Positions 45,561-58,600 of a stretch of DNA of 64,000 bases are shown one piece after another. The first letter of the stretch is position 1, and each line of letters opens with the position of its first letter. The notes below the pieces were generated by a model, which did not search any database, was not told where the DNA came from, and saw only the letters and a list, made by a program, of their open reading frames with translations. The DNA is from Mytilus galloprovincialis (Eukaryota; Mollusca; Bivalvia; Mytilida; Mytilidae): NCBI RefSeq assembly GCF_965363235.1, contig NC_134851.1:35554321-35618320 (forward strand), given 5' to 3'. Position numbers and translations under genes: made by a program.

Positions 45561-45814
45561 CACCATTTGGAACTCTTGGTTTAAAAAAATTTAGTAAATT
45601 ATATATTTTACAAAACCTGCATTTGTCTTATTTCAAATTAATAACATTATCATTCAGGTTATCAACAGATTTATTATCGGGGGTGTTTTTCTCACTAAAA
45701 TACAAATTGCTTGCTGTATGCTTTTATTAAGTTAAAAAAACAATTATTCAATGAAAATTTATCAACATTTTGTTATGTACAAATGTACAATAATTACAAT
45801 TCAAAACAAGAATG

Positions 45815-46270
45815 TGTCTAAAGTACACAGATGCCCCACTCGCACTATCATTTTCCATGTTCCATGGACCGTGAAATTGGGTAATAATCTAATTTGGCAT
45901 TAAAATTAGAAAGATTATACTATAGGGAACATATGTACTAAGTTTCAAGTTGATTGGACTTCAATTTCATCAAAAACTACCTTGACCATAAACTTTAACC
46001 TGAAACTCCCACTTTCATTTTCTATGTTTAGTGGACCGTGAAAATTGGGTCAAAAGTCTAATTTGGCTTTAAAATTAGAAAGATCATATCATAAGCAATA
46101 AGTGTACTAAGTTTCAAGTTGATTAGACTGCAGCTTCATCAAAAACTACCTTGACCAAAAACTTTAACCTGAGCGGACGCACAGACGAACGGACAGTCGA
46201 ACAAACGAACGAACGGAGCCACAGACCAGAAAACATAATGTGCCTCTACTATCGTAGGTGGGGCATAAAA
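45815..46270 (+). repeat. Dispersed repeat with two internal units, beside the ROCO gene 3' end
   Basis: A unit of about 170 bases occurs twice (CCATGGACCGTGAAATTGGG / GTACTAAGTTTCAAGTTGAT / AAAACTACCTTGACCA), followed by GCGGACGCACAGACGAACGG and CTACTATCGTAGGTGGGGCA. I recall this layout from many mollusc intergenic regions. It starts about 60 bases past the ROCO stop codon, so it may be in the 3' UTR. Confidence 0.75.
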
Positions 46271-46332
46271 AGCCCAAGGTAAAATGACATGGTACACATA
46301 TCTGCATCAGTATGCCTGTTTCAGAATGTTAT

Positions 46333-46613
46333 TCATCTTATCATGCTTATGCAGTTGATTTTTCCAATCCTATGCAAGGCTTTGATCAGTGACAAATTTG
46401 TTGATCTTGGGACTTTCTTTTGCTGCCAGATCCGTAAAATTTCCTTCGTCTGATTCAACAGCTTATCCTTGTGTTCGTACTGTATGTTCTGTATCTCAGA
46501 CATGGTCAGCCCAAGTTCTACACCTAACTGCATACTGCTGTTTCCGATATGGTTTGATATACACTGCAATGTAGTAGAGGGTGGTACTTGAATCAGGATA
46601 TCATCTGGAATTC
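46333..46613 (-). CDS. ROCO gene last exon: second death domain
   Basis: Acceptor CTCCTTTTTAG, then 93 codons to TGA. Contains the six-helix death pattern: ISNHIGNSSMQLGVELGLT, MSEIQNIQYEHKDKLLNQTK, ILRIWQQKK, then LIKALHRIGKINCISMI. Such domains pair with death domains of adaptors or caspase recruiters. A second, unrelated-looking death fold lies one exon upstream. Confidence 0.88.
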
Positions 46614-49600
46614 CTAAAAAGGAGGTATATGCCCATGTAGATTATATGAACATTTATAAACAGATTATAAGGGAACTATCAGTAAATGTTATTTCTATCA
46701 ATTGGTCCTTCACAAACAAAATCAAAAGTCTGACAAAACCCCTTATTATAGACGATTCTTTCCACGTCTCATTTTACTTAAATAACCCTTAATCTAGCTG
46801 TTAAGCCATATACTAAAAAATCAAAAATTGATGCGCACATTGGTGCTTATCATTGGGGGGAGGGGGAATAAGTAGTAGTACTTTAAAGGGTCTCTCTCAT
46901 TTTTTTATAATTTTTTTTTTAACTACATAACAATTTTATTCATCAAATATTGCTTGTTACATAAACCATTTTTTTTTTATAATTTTTGACTCAAATTTGA
47001 ATCATCGGAATTGTTTAGAATCCACGTTTAAAACTAATGGTTTTAACTGCATGTTGCCTTATTAAAGGACAGTATAAAGATATATTTAAAAAATATCTCT
47101 CCATTTTGGGCTCGTACATTGCCATGACCCACATTTTTGTTCAAAAGAAACAACGTTTATTAAATGAGGGTAGTTTTCTCTTATACAGTTGAGTTGAATG
47201 ACATTATTTTTACTATTATAGTATGATTACACATTTATCATTACTGATACAAAATAACACATAGATGACAGGTAGGTAGCGATTTTAATCCTAGACACTT
47301 AGTCGTTTTTATCATTCCGTAGGGACTAAACTTGAGGTCGCCTAGTGGCCCAATGCGACACGATTTTCTCTTTGGGCGAATATAGTATTTTACTTTATGA
47401 TCCTGATCACCTAGCTGGTGACTGTAAAATATTTTTAATGTATCCCATTCTACTTTTTCTCCTGCTATATAAACAAAAAACAATTCCTAAACGGAAACCT
47501 GATTGTCAATCAAAGTGGGAAAACTAAGTAGAGAATTTCCAGAAACCAGTAAGTTCATTTCAATAACCGATGCAAAGTCACGATTTGACATATACTCCTT
47601 CTCTAATCACGTATGTGTTTTTATCTCTCTTTTAAATCTTCTATGATTATTTTATTATTGGTTAGTGTTTTCGTCCAAAATGTCGAATCTGCATTTCTTC
47701 AGAGATGCATTCTAGTTGTCCATGGAGTCATTAAATGTCCGTATTTTACGATAACTTGTCCACGCTTCAATATTTACAAAATCCTCAATAAAAAAAAAAA
47801 CTATAAATCTTGAATTACATATAAAAATATCTATTTTTTCTATCCAATCTTTAATGAAAAGTAATTGAATAATATATTAAATCAACTCTATCAGATGATG
47901 GATTGGATTTGAAATAGCATCAAGTAATTCATAGAAATAGCCATATAATATAAATAGGACAAGTACACACCCGTGATATCGCGGGTCCGTGACTGAATTA
48001 AAGTATATAACTATGCCTAAACCTTATTTTAGTAATTGGTATTGTCATCTGATAAGTCATGTCGATAATAAGATACACAGTTTTCTCTGCTTTCAAATCT
48101 TTCTGTTAAAACCCGTCGACCTGGAACTTATCAGTTATTGGAAATATTAATTATTTGTAAAACAAAAGGTCCTGGCTGTCCAGGAATGGAGTATTTTTTA
48201 ATCAACAGCATTGTCCTATATTAGTTATCTTAGAAAGTCTTGCTGATTGCTGAATAAAACTACAATAGGGAACAATTTGACAATTATTGAATTTAGTAGT
48301 GTCAGTCCTTTGATTATGACCCGTGTATATAGCAAAATCCTAAATACACCGTTTGGTGGTGCGCCTGTCAAATGCGGAACGTACAGATAAGGTAATAGCT
48401 GAATATACTATTTGTATCGGTATCGGATTCGACCCGGAACTTGTTAATTATTGGCAATATTAATTATGCTGAAAACAAAAGGGTCTGGAGTGGTGTAATT
48501 TTTAATCTACACCATTGTCCTATATTAGTTATATATAGAGTTGAATTTTTTTATTTGTCGTTTTTACCCGATGACGGCTGACAAATTGGACCTCGTAATT
48601 TTAGTATTATAGATGTTCAAATTGAAGGGAGACAGTATTAGTGGGAAAATCAAATGTACTCAAATCAGTATTGTTAAATCTGAGATATATTTCTGTAATC
48701 CAAATAGTATTAAGTTCTTCTGATAAATATTCACCGGAATCGAAAACTACATAATTTTTATAGGATTACCTAACAAGGTTAGAACATTTAGCTTTATTTC
48801 ATTAGTATACAAATTTCAACTGGTCCCCTGAAAATATTATGGGGACAAGTCGTAACCCTGGAGAAAAAACCAGTCACCTTTAGTCCCTGTTCCTCCTAAA
48901 GAACAATTACGACAACAAATTTACTGCAACATGAGAGATTTTCGACAATAAATGTCATGTCAGTGACGCCCGAGGTCAAAATAAATGTTGATTCAGTATT
49001 GAACAAGAATTGTCGATGAAAATAAGCTTAAAAGATTAAAAAAAAAAAACCATACGGCCATGACCAATCGTATACGAAACTCTCACTTCATGTTGAATCA
49101 ACGTTAACTTCACGTTGTCAGTATTACCAACAGCTTTAACTGTAAAAAAAAAATTACTGCTAGGCAATTATGCTACAGACATAATCTTTTTAATTTGCAG
49201 GGTTTCTTTTTTAATGTGTAAATTTGTGATAATGGCATTACAATGTAAGTCTCTCGCAGTGTGCGTATAGTGTTCTTGAGAGAGAGAGATAGATAAAAAA
49301 ACAAAAAACAACTAGACAATGAAGATATAGTAATTTTGCTGACGTTGCATCTTAGTTATATCTTATGTGATTAGTGGTATTAAAAACTTGCCTGATGTAA
49401 CCGGAACTACATCTCTAAAAACCTGAAATCAGATATCAATAGTTAAAAAGAAAAGATATTAGAATGAATATAATTATTCTAATTGCAAGAATTTTTCTTG
49501 ATCTATAATCAGAATTCAATCCTCTCCTGTCGAAAAAACGTAACAAATATTCATGGAGAAGTATTTTGTTTTACCCACTAAGGAGATAATCACCTGAATG

Positions 49601-52600
49601 TAACGAATAATGCACAATCTAATTGAATATCTTTACTTATACTTGTACTTCTCTTCAATTTAAGCTGCTATTTTCCATACCTGACAAAGTAGATGTTTAT
49701 CCAGGTTGCATTTTCCTAAGGCATCAATAATATCTTGAAATGTAGGATTTTCCCTTCCTTCTTTCCATCTTATTAAAGAAGTGAATTTTAAATCGTCAGG
49801 ATGAAGATGTTGGAACTGTTGACTGATATCTTCCCAAATACTGGTTTCCATCTTCAGTTCAATGAAGAGCTTACGACAACAATCATGCGTAAGTCTTGCC
49901 ACCAATCTGCGTAAGTGTTTTTCTTCGGGACATTGCTCTATTTCTATTTCACCAAGACCTGTTGTGATATAATGAATTGTGAGCTAATGTTTCTTTTGTT
50001 TTGCGAAATAAGTGTAACATTTCAGAATGTGTTACATTTGAATATGTCTTAAAAAGATACGGTTTTCAGAAAAACAAAATCTTATTTCAAACATTATTTG
50101 ATTTGAACGTGGTTTGATTTTGTTTTTTGTCCATGGATTTATGGAGTTTTGAACAGCGGTATACTACTGTTGCCTTTATTGAGTACATGACATTAATCTT
50201 TGATGTTTTGTGTTCGATTTCTTTTGATCTTTCAAATAAAGGTATAATAAATAGTCGTTCTGATGAATCAAAAAACATTGTTTAAATATATGTACATAAA
50301 ATGCATTCACACATTGCTCTTACACTTAGAGATAACTGTTAATTGTCATATGCATTGATTGTCATTTCTTTATCAACTTTAAACGAAGAACTTGTAATCA
50401 CTCCCGGTTTTGTTTGATTGGATTTTTTTGCTTAGTCTCAAGTATTCATTGCAGATTTTTTCGGATTTTTTCCCGACTTTTAATCGTTTACGGGGGGGGG
50501 GGACATTTGTAATGCTTTGCGGGTTTCTTTCCGACATATACATTTGGTTTCACTTCGGTATCTTCCGCCTATTTTATCTGGTCAATTTGTTTGGTAAACT
50601 TTTTATTTTCATATGGAAAAACGGGTTAAAGGTTTCAAACCTACCATTGCAAGACTCGTCACATCTCTCACAATAAATCTGTAAAATATTGAAAAGAGAA
50701 GGTTAGAAATATAAACTTATCATAGGTACTAGACTTATGTTTTAAATACAAGACGTGCATTTCCTTTACACAAAATTCAGCAGTTATGCTTATATCAAAA
50801 TAGCTTGGTAGTCAAATACACCAAAGAACTTTTTTGAGCACACTCACAGACCACACATCCCTACATTATCAATCGGCAAACAAAATCTAACATGTTTCCT
50901 AATTATAAAGACTGCTATAAAGGTCAGCTAATAAAATAAATGGTGAATGTGCACATCTACATACTATGTCCTTAGTTTCTACAGAGTTTCATGACATTTT
51001 ATTATGTGGTTTCAGAGCATCAATGTTGCAGTTGCAAATTTAGAAAAAACTTCTTAGGAGCATAACTCATAGGAAAAAATTAATCATTATTTCCTGTCGA
51101 TAATTGTTGGTTATCACAACGGGATTGATTTTTCGCTTAATCCGATACGGCGAAAGTGAGAAAAGCAATTGAGTTAAAATGACCAACGATGATCGGTTTA
51201 TCACTAATTAGCCAATGACGACGTTGATCTTTACATTGACAACTAGACAACGGCACGTGCGATCCTTAGTTTCTAGCGATAAATTTATACATCATTGTAC
51301 TGTGTTGAGAAATGAAATGATGGACCAGTAAGATCAGAGGACAGTTTTGTAAAAAAGCGAGTAACATATCTACCTAGTATGTTCTAATTATCTACAGCAT
51401 TTCATGAAATTCTGTTGTGTAGGTTCAGAGTATTTACGATGACAAACTGTTGCATAAGGAGAAGGAATAAATGCATGTATTCCGTAAACAGGAAATGGAT
51501 CCGCGATGAATCCGTTAAGGAATCACACAAAATTTAGCTCATATAAAGCGTGTTATTTAATTGAAGGGAGCTCTTCTGTGAAGTTCCTGAGAAAAAGTGC
51601 GATGTCAATAGTTTATTAGACGCGGCCAACAGTAGGAATTAAACGTGGACGGACGTAAAACAGTATAGATTCATCCACTCTATCAGAGCTTAGGTAAAAC
51701 ATAGAAAAAATACGTACTTTTTCAGAAAACCACAATCTAAGACAATTGACATCATGACTCTGGTTGTGGCAGCTGCACCGCCATCCTTGATCCTGACCGG
51801 ATGCTGGCATATCTTTAGGTTGGAAGAAGCATAAAGTTTTTTGGCAATGAACACCAAACTCGATATTAAATGGCATGACCATATGAGACTTCTGTTGCAA
51901 TATATTGCTGTCCTCCGAAAGCGTGGAATAAAATTCAGAAATTCTGTAAACTGCTGCAGTCAAACATTCTTGCACGGAAGATGCTAGTGTTGGTACAATA
52001 TGTTCCTTCCTCTCTGAATGAATAAGATAAACTACCACTCTATTTTGCATTGCCTGAACTGCAACATCGTGACTTTTATCCACTTCTACAACGGCAAGAT
52101 CGCTGAATAACATTCTCTTTTTTCCTTTGTAATTTTTTACACCCCACATGGTGACGAACGACCCTAGAAATCTATATGTCAGCGCTGGAGGAATCACTTC
52201 TTCAATGAATGAATATGACATAATAATAGACGTTTTTGAAGTACAAAATTTTTTCATGTACTTGGTTTTATTATGCCTTGTTATCATACATGGAACAAGA
52301 AACCTTGACACGCGTTCGATGTTGTGATGTAGATCCTCATTTTCAGTTTGTGGAGCAACTAAAACGTCGAGATGAACCAAAACCTCAATCATAAATACTT
52401 TATATGGAAGAATTTGTTTAAACGAAACCTGGTTCCATATTGAATAGATATCCCATCGATCAATAAATCCTGTATCCCTCAAAGTTTGCAGGACACGAGA
52501 AAACCGTTTTCCTTTAATCCAAAACTGTTTTTCTGTGACAATTGATCGAAGTACTTCAACTAGGTAAGCTGGTTTAATGATAACATAGTTACGAAGCGTT

Positions 52601-55600
52601 GTCGTATTAAAGTAAAGTAGTTTTCCAAGAGAGTGCTGAACTCTGAGGAATGTCTCCAACTGCTTTTCGGTAAGTACCATTGGTTCATTTTGTGAATTTA
52701 ACATTTTTAGCTTTGCTTTTGACATAATATTTACGCCGTTTTCTACCTCCATTAAAAGCTGCAATTCTAATGGAACCCATGTTGTTGGCATTAGTTCGCC
52801 CCATCGAGGATGTTCAACAGCTCTGTTCATCAGACGCATTCGGAGAGCTTCAATTTCGGGGTCGATTTCATTTATAGCATTAATGAATAGAAGTGGATTG
52901 AATTCAAGATGTGCCCGACCTGCATGCGATTTAAATAAATCCTCGATTTGATCCATAAGTTTATTTCTGTGTGATTCAAGTTTTTTCTGAAGTATTGAAT
53001 AAAAGAAAAATGTATTTATATTCGTTGTTAAAAAAATATTCACAAATTTTACAATGTTTTATTAAGTTATATGTTTTAAATGTTAAAGACTGCTGTTCCC
53101 CTATGTTTGACATATTATCTATTACGTCTGTTTTGCGTTCATACATCATTGTCAATATATTGAAATTTTATGCGACTGTTATACAAGTGAGAAGTTTAGC
53201 CATACTGAGTTTTAAAAGCAGGTTTATAAATATACCATTGTCTACATTAACAAATGACTGTACTAAGTCAGGAATATGAAAGTTGTTATCCATTCGTTTT
53301 GGTGCGTTTGAGCTTATGATTTTGCAATTTTACTACGGACTTCTCATTTAGAATTTTAGAGTTTGGTATTTTTTTATTTTACTTTTTGTTATTTCCCCTT
53401 TTTGGTAATAATACTTTACAGTTAGAGGAGTAAACGATGCAAACATTGATATACAGTACTTATATCATGTTTATCTTATGAACAACCAATTGTATTTTGT
53501 TTTATTCGATTATTCATTCGATTATTTATTTATTTTTTAATTTACAAACCGTACTATCATTTTCATGATATTACAGTTAATCCAGAAATATATAATCATA
53601 TATAAATTCAAATATACCAATATAAAGTTTAGGAGATTCTAGTTGGAAATATATCTAAATTTAATATTTGGAACGTTCACAAAATTTACAGTTATATTCC
53701 TACTAATCTGATAAATATTAACATTGTAATCTTTAAAGAGGCATTAGCTGTCAAATTCATGCAAACCAATTTGACTCAAATTCTCATATTTACTTTTTAA
53801 CCATGAAAAAACATTTATCAAAATAATAGAAAGTCTAAAAAAAACAATTTACAGGACATAAGCTCGATAATATGTAGTTTCGTTTCGTGTGTTATTTAGT
53901 CGTGACGCCATCTAATTTACTATCGAGTAGACCTCCGAAGATCTGCGATGGTCATATAAACGATATAAACATAAATAAAGATATAAATACAAATTCAAAT
54001 ACAAAGTGAACACGTACAAATTTGATTTTCTAGGTCTGTTTAATTTCATATTATAGATTGATATTTACTTGTACGTGCATGGCAAGCGTTATCCATTTCT
54101 AGGTAAGAGGTTGAATTGAAGTTTAGACGAATATAATTCATTATCAATGCTTCTTCTAAAATTGACAAAATTGAAACATACTGGCTGCTCGTAGCTAGTG
54201 CCCCTTTACATTTTTATTAATTGTAACACACTGGCGTCAAACTTAAACAAGATTATGCAATAAAGAAATGATTCACACGGATTCTATCCTCAATACTTAA
54301 AATATTAAAAGAATTAAAAAAGACAAAAAGATGTAGTATAAATTGAAAACGTAACATTTATCCACATGAAAACTGGACGTAGAAGTAAGCAAATTAAGGC
54401 CTAGATCACTGTAAGGCCTTATATAGTGAGTAAATGACCAATTTAATAATTAAATTAAGGCTGTAATAGTACTATTAAATACAGATTTCAACATCATCCG
54501 GTAAAAAATACCTCTGAAATTTTATCCTTGTGCGTAGCTACAAAAAGTATTCTTGGAAATCCTTCGTCTAATCTTTTGGAATATGTTAATATGGAATTCA
54601 CCCAGTGAATAAGATAAACTGAAAAGAACAGAAATATGACACATGTATAAGCACCTTTTGGTTATATATAAATGGTGATTCTAGATATAACAAAAGTTCA
54701 AAACAACAGATTCACAAACACTGAAAACCATGTTTAAATGAGCCCTTTGTTTCGTCTTTCAACAAAAATCCTAAAGTATCTATACTCAACATGTTAAACG
54801 GCAACTAACACATGCAAAGCAGTAATTATTGCCCTTTCATCATATTGTCTGATGGACATTCTCTTAGTTTGTGTATTCTAAAAGAATTCAAGAATATGTA
54901 TATCGGGTATATCATATTTTCAATGTTTTTTTTTTTATTCTACAAACTATAAATACATTTATAAACCTGAGACTCCAATATAATCCGAATTTATATTGGT
55001 AAAGGGTTGATACGATGAGTAATATAAAAAAAATCCATTCCATATTCTCTATATATTTTGTGTAAGAATAAATTTTAGAGACCTGCTACCAATGTTCAAA
55101 TTTGAAAAGGCTATATCTATTTTTGTTTGTTTTTTTAAACATGTTCAAGCAATTATTAGCAACAAGATTTTCACAAAAATTTAAACTACTCTCCATTTCA
55201 TCATGGTGAAACATCTCTTTTATTCGATAACATTTCCGTGTGAATTTATATAATATTATACATTAATTAGGTTGTAAAAAGAGTTGACGGCGATTTAACT
55301 AGTTAGTAACAATTTACTGTAAGCGAAATCTGTAAATAAGTCTTTTGTTGGAGTATTATTGAAATCCTTTCATTGACATAAAGAACAAGGAAACAAAAGT
55401 TAAAAGAGCTAATAAAAGACAAAACTAAAACAAACCTGCCACTGTAGGTTTACCAAAATGTCCTGGTAAAAAAGCTAAATCTCTTCTCGTCTTATGTAGA
55501 CCAATGCTACCATTAAATATCAATACAAAAATCCCTCTGCTTGTTATAAAGAGTTGATGGGTCATATAATAGTCTTTCTGTCCACCAAAATCCCAGATAT

Positions 55601-58600
55601 CTATAGGTATTACAGTTTGTTTATACTTCCCATCTGCGATAGCTTGGACCACCAGTTGGTGAATATTTTTGTGTGACAATTCACTTGTTATCTTTTCCAT
55701 TAATTTTTCTTTATATTGGACAAACTCTGATGTATTTGAAGAAGAAGACAACCTCTTTTTCTCAGTTGAAACACGTGACACACTGTGGTTGATTGGTGCT
55801 TCTCGAAAATCATTTGGATCATTGTCAGAAAGATGTATAATGGGTAGTGTTCTGGTTTGACTTGTAGCCGTTGACAAACTACTTGCCGAAGTAGGAACTC
55901 CTATAAAACTACCTTTCACAGCATCAGGAACCTTTAGCATATATTTTTCTTTAGCAGAATTATCCTGCACATTGATATCCAAATTACTAATATTTGATTC
56001 TTCTAAAGAATTATATGAAGAAGCATTAAACTTAGATTCTTCGTTTGAATGATAGAAAGCATTGTGGTAGACTGGTAATTCCCCGAAATTCTTTGATTTA
56101 TTGTCTACAGCTTGCATATGGGAAGCACTAATGTCGACTGGTAATCTTGCATATTTCTTTTGTTCATTGTCTACGGCATGGGAAGCACTGCAATCAACTG
56201 ACAATCCTCCGAAATCTAATTGTGAATTGTCGATCAGATTGGTAGCGTTGCAGTCGAATGGCAATCCCCCGAAATTATTTGGTTCTTCGTCTAAGACATC
56301 GGAAGTATTGATTTTGTCGATAGGTAATCCTCTATATTCCTTTTTTTCATTGTTTAAATCATCGGAAGCATTTTGATTGACTGGTAAACCTCCAAAATCG
56401 TTTCGTTCAATAATTTTCGAAGCAACATAACATTCGTGGACAGTGCTGTCTATATCAACGGGTGATGTGATTGGTTGGGTATCCTACCAACAACTTGTGT
56501 TACAAGGGAAATCAGATATATTGTTTTTATCATCTTGAAAATGTTGAATATCGCTTTTCAAAATTGGGGTGTCAAATGATTTGTTTAAAACAACCGGGTT
56601 CATGTGACTTATTTTATCTTCAAATTCCATGTCCACTTTAGTAACATGTTTTTTACATCTTTCTATTGTAGATACCAATGTTAAATCAGTTTGTGAAGTA
56701 TGGAAATGAGACACTGGCGCCTCTATATTTTCTGGTTTAGAAATGGACATTAGCATACTCGTCAGAACTTCCTTAATAGCATCACCTGCAATCAAATATC
56801 TTAAATACACTAGTGTTTATTTTCAATCGAAACCCCTAATTTGACACGTAATACCATTAAAAGACTTCCTAATACTGATTAATACATGATTATGCCACAA
56901 CTATGAAATAAAGAATTATATCAAATCTGTGTGTGCTTTCTTATGTATTGACAAGACGTTTTCACGGGAAGCACGTGCTATCATTAATGCTGTATTTTAT
57001 TGAAAAATATCAATCTAATACGGGAATGCGTCACGATTGCTGTCAACAAACGAATAGTATAGATCTTAAGGAAACATACACATGAAACATGTAATGTAAC
57101 TATTGATAGATCTACATGATAATTAATATGGGTAAAATTTGTCAATGTCTTGGAACATTTGTGTGTTTTAAACTAAATATTGTATAAATGTTTGTACATG
57201 TTGTATCATAATACAATACAATATGATTGTAAATTGTTAATAATTGATATGATTGTAATTGAGACAACTTTCACTAAATGACACAGAAATTAACTAAATA
57301 ATATAGGTCGCATTACGGTCTCCAATGAGAAAACCCATATCGCACAGCAAAGACTGATTGTCTACTTTTAACTTTACATGAGCAACAAAGGGGTGCAATC
57401 AGTAGATCAGAACCATTCCTTTTCTCAACACCTTAATTTATCACTGGATTTTGGTGGTGGGGAGAAGAACTGGTTGCGAATGTAAAGTTGTTTGTTTGAT
57501 GTTTGTTGATCGCTGTTTTACCTTTCATCTTTTCTACTTTTTCGCCATGCTACTGTATTTCTCAAACTGTTGCTCCTTGGTTACTTTCAAAAAATTTATT
57601 TGAAACATGATATTTTTAAACCATATAATTGATTATACTTACCTTTCGGGAAACATTTCCATTTTGTTTCTTCTATGTCCATGCCAGCCTTTCCCATGTA
57701 TATCCATATTCCATCTGTTGATTCTCGTTCTTTTGGAATTGGTTCACCGACTAGAATTTTTGCAAGACAGCTCTTGCCTGAGTAATAAGGTCCGACAAGA
57801 TACACCCTATTCCAGTAGCATTTATAATAACCAAGTTTGATAACTTCCAGCATATCGGAAGCTGTCTCCAAACCAAGTCCTCTCAATTCCTTCAAGATCC
57901 TCGCCATTGAAAAAGTTGAAAATTAATTTTTATATATATAGAACACTTTCACAGAGAGACAACATCCTTAAATAAATATATTATTTTTGTTACACAATTT
58001 GGTAGCACTTAAACCATTTGAATGATGATGTATAATTGTTCTTTATTCCATAGATTAAATCGAAATTTGAAAACACTTCTTGTCATCCTTTACTTATCCT
58101 CGTTAGCAGTTGAGTTGTGGTGTGGGTTTTTTCGTTATTTGTTCCTTTTAAATTAAAAATCAATCGGATCATACATGCAAAGAAAAATCAATATCAACGG
58201 AAAGCGTTAATTATCTTTATTGTTTTACAGATATAAAATAAGTAAATCATATGGACAACGATTATAAAATTCAAGAATACACCAAGACAAAAATCAGAAA
58301 CCATAAATCGACGAACAAAGGACAATCGATGTTATCATGCTATCTGCATATCGATTTTGATTCCCAAAAAACGATGAAATGTCGTATTTGATCAATAACA
58401 AGGAAAGAAAGACCGCCTTAGTGAATTACAAACGGAACATGCATGATATGTGTTAAAAGTTTTCTGTATCGGTCTTCATAATCACGACGGCCTCTTCCAA
58501 ACGTTTAAAGAGATTTTTTATTTCATCTTTATAATTGATGCAACATCTTTTCTGCAAATTATAATAGACAATGCAAACAACCCTGTAATACATTGATTGG

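Noticed and set aside
47241-47483. 80-codon minus-strand frame in a ROCO intron
   Set aside because: It lies on a dispersed repeat and has no splice signals in phase with the ROCO exons.
51616-51717. C-terminal extension of the COR exon to the stop at 51616
   Set aside because: A GTACGT donor at 51717 joins in frame to IYCERCDESCN and the death domains; the extension looks like intron read-through.
56440-56486. A 42-base intron removing the in-frame TAG of the ROCO gene
   Set aside because: GT and AG can be placed so that the frame is kept, but 42 bases is below usual animal intron size and the acceptor lacks a pyrimidine tract.
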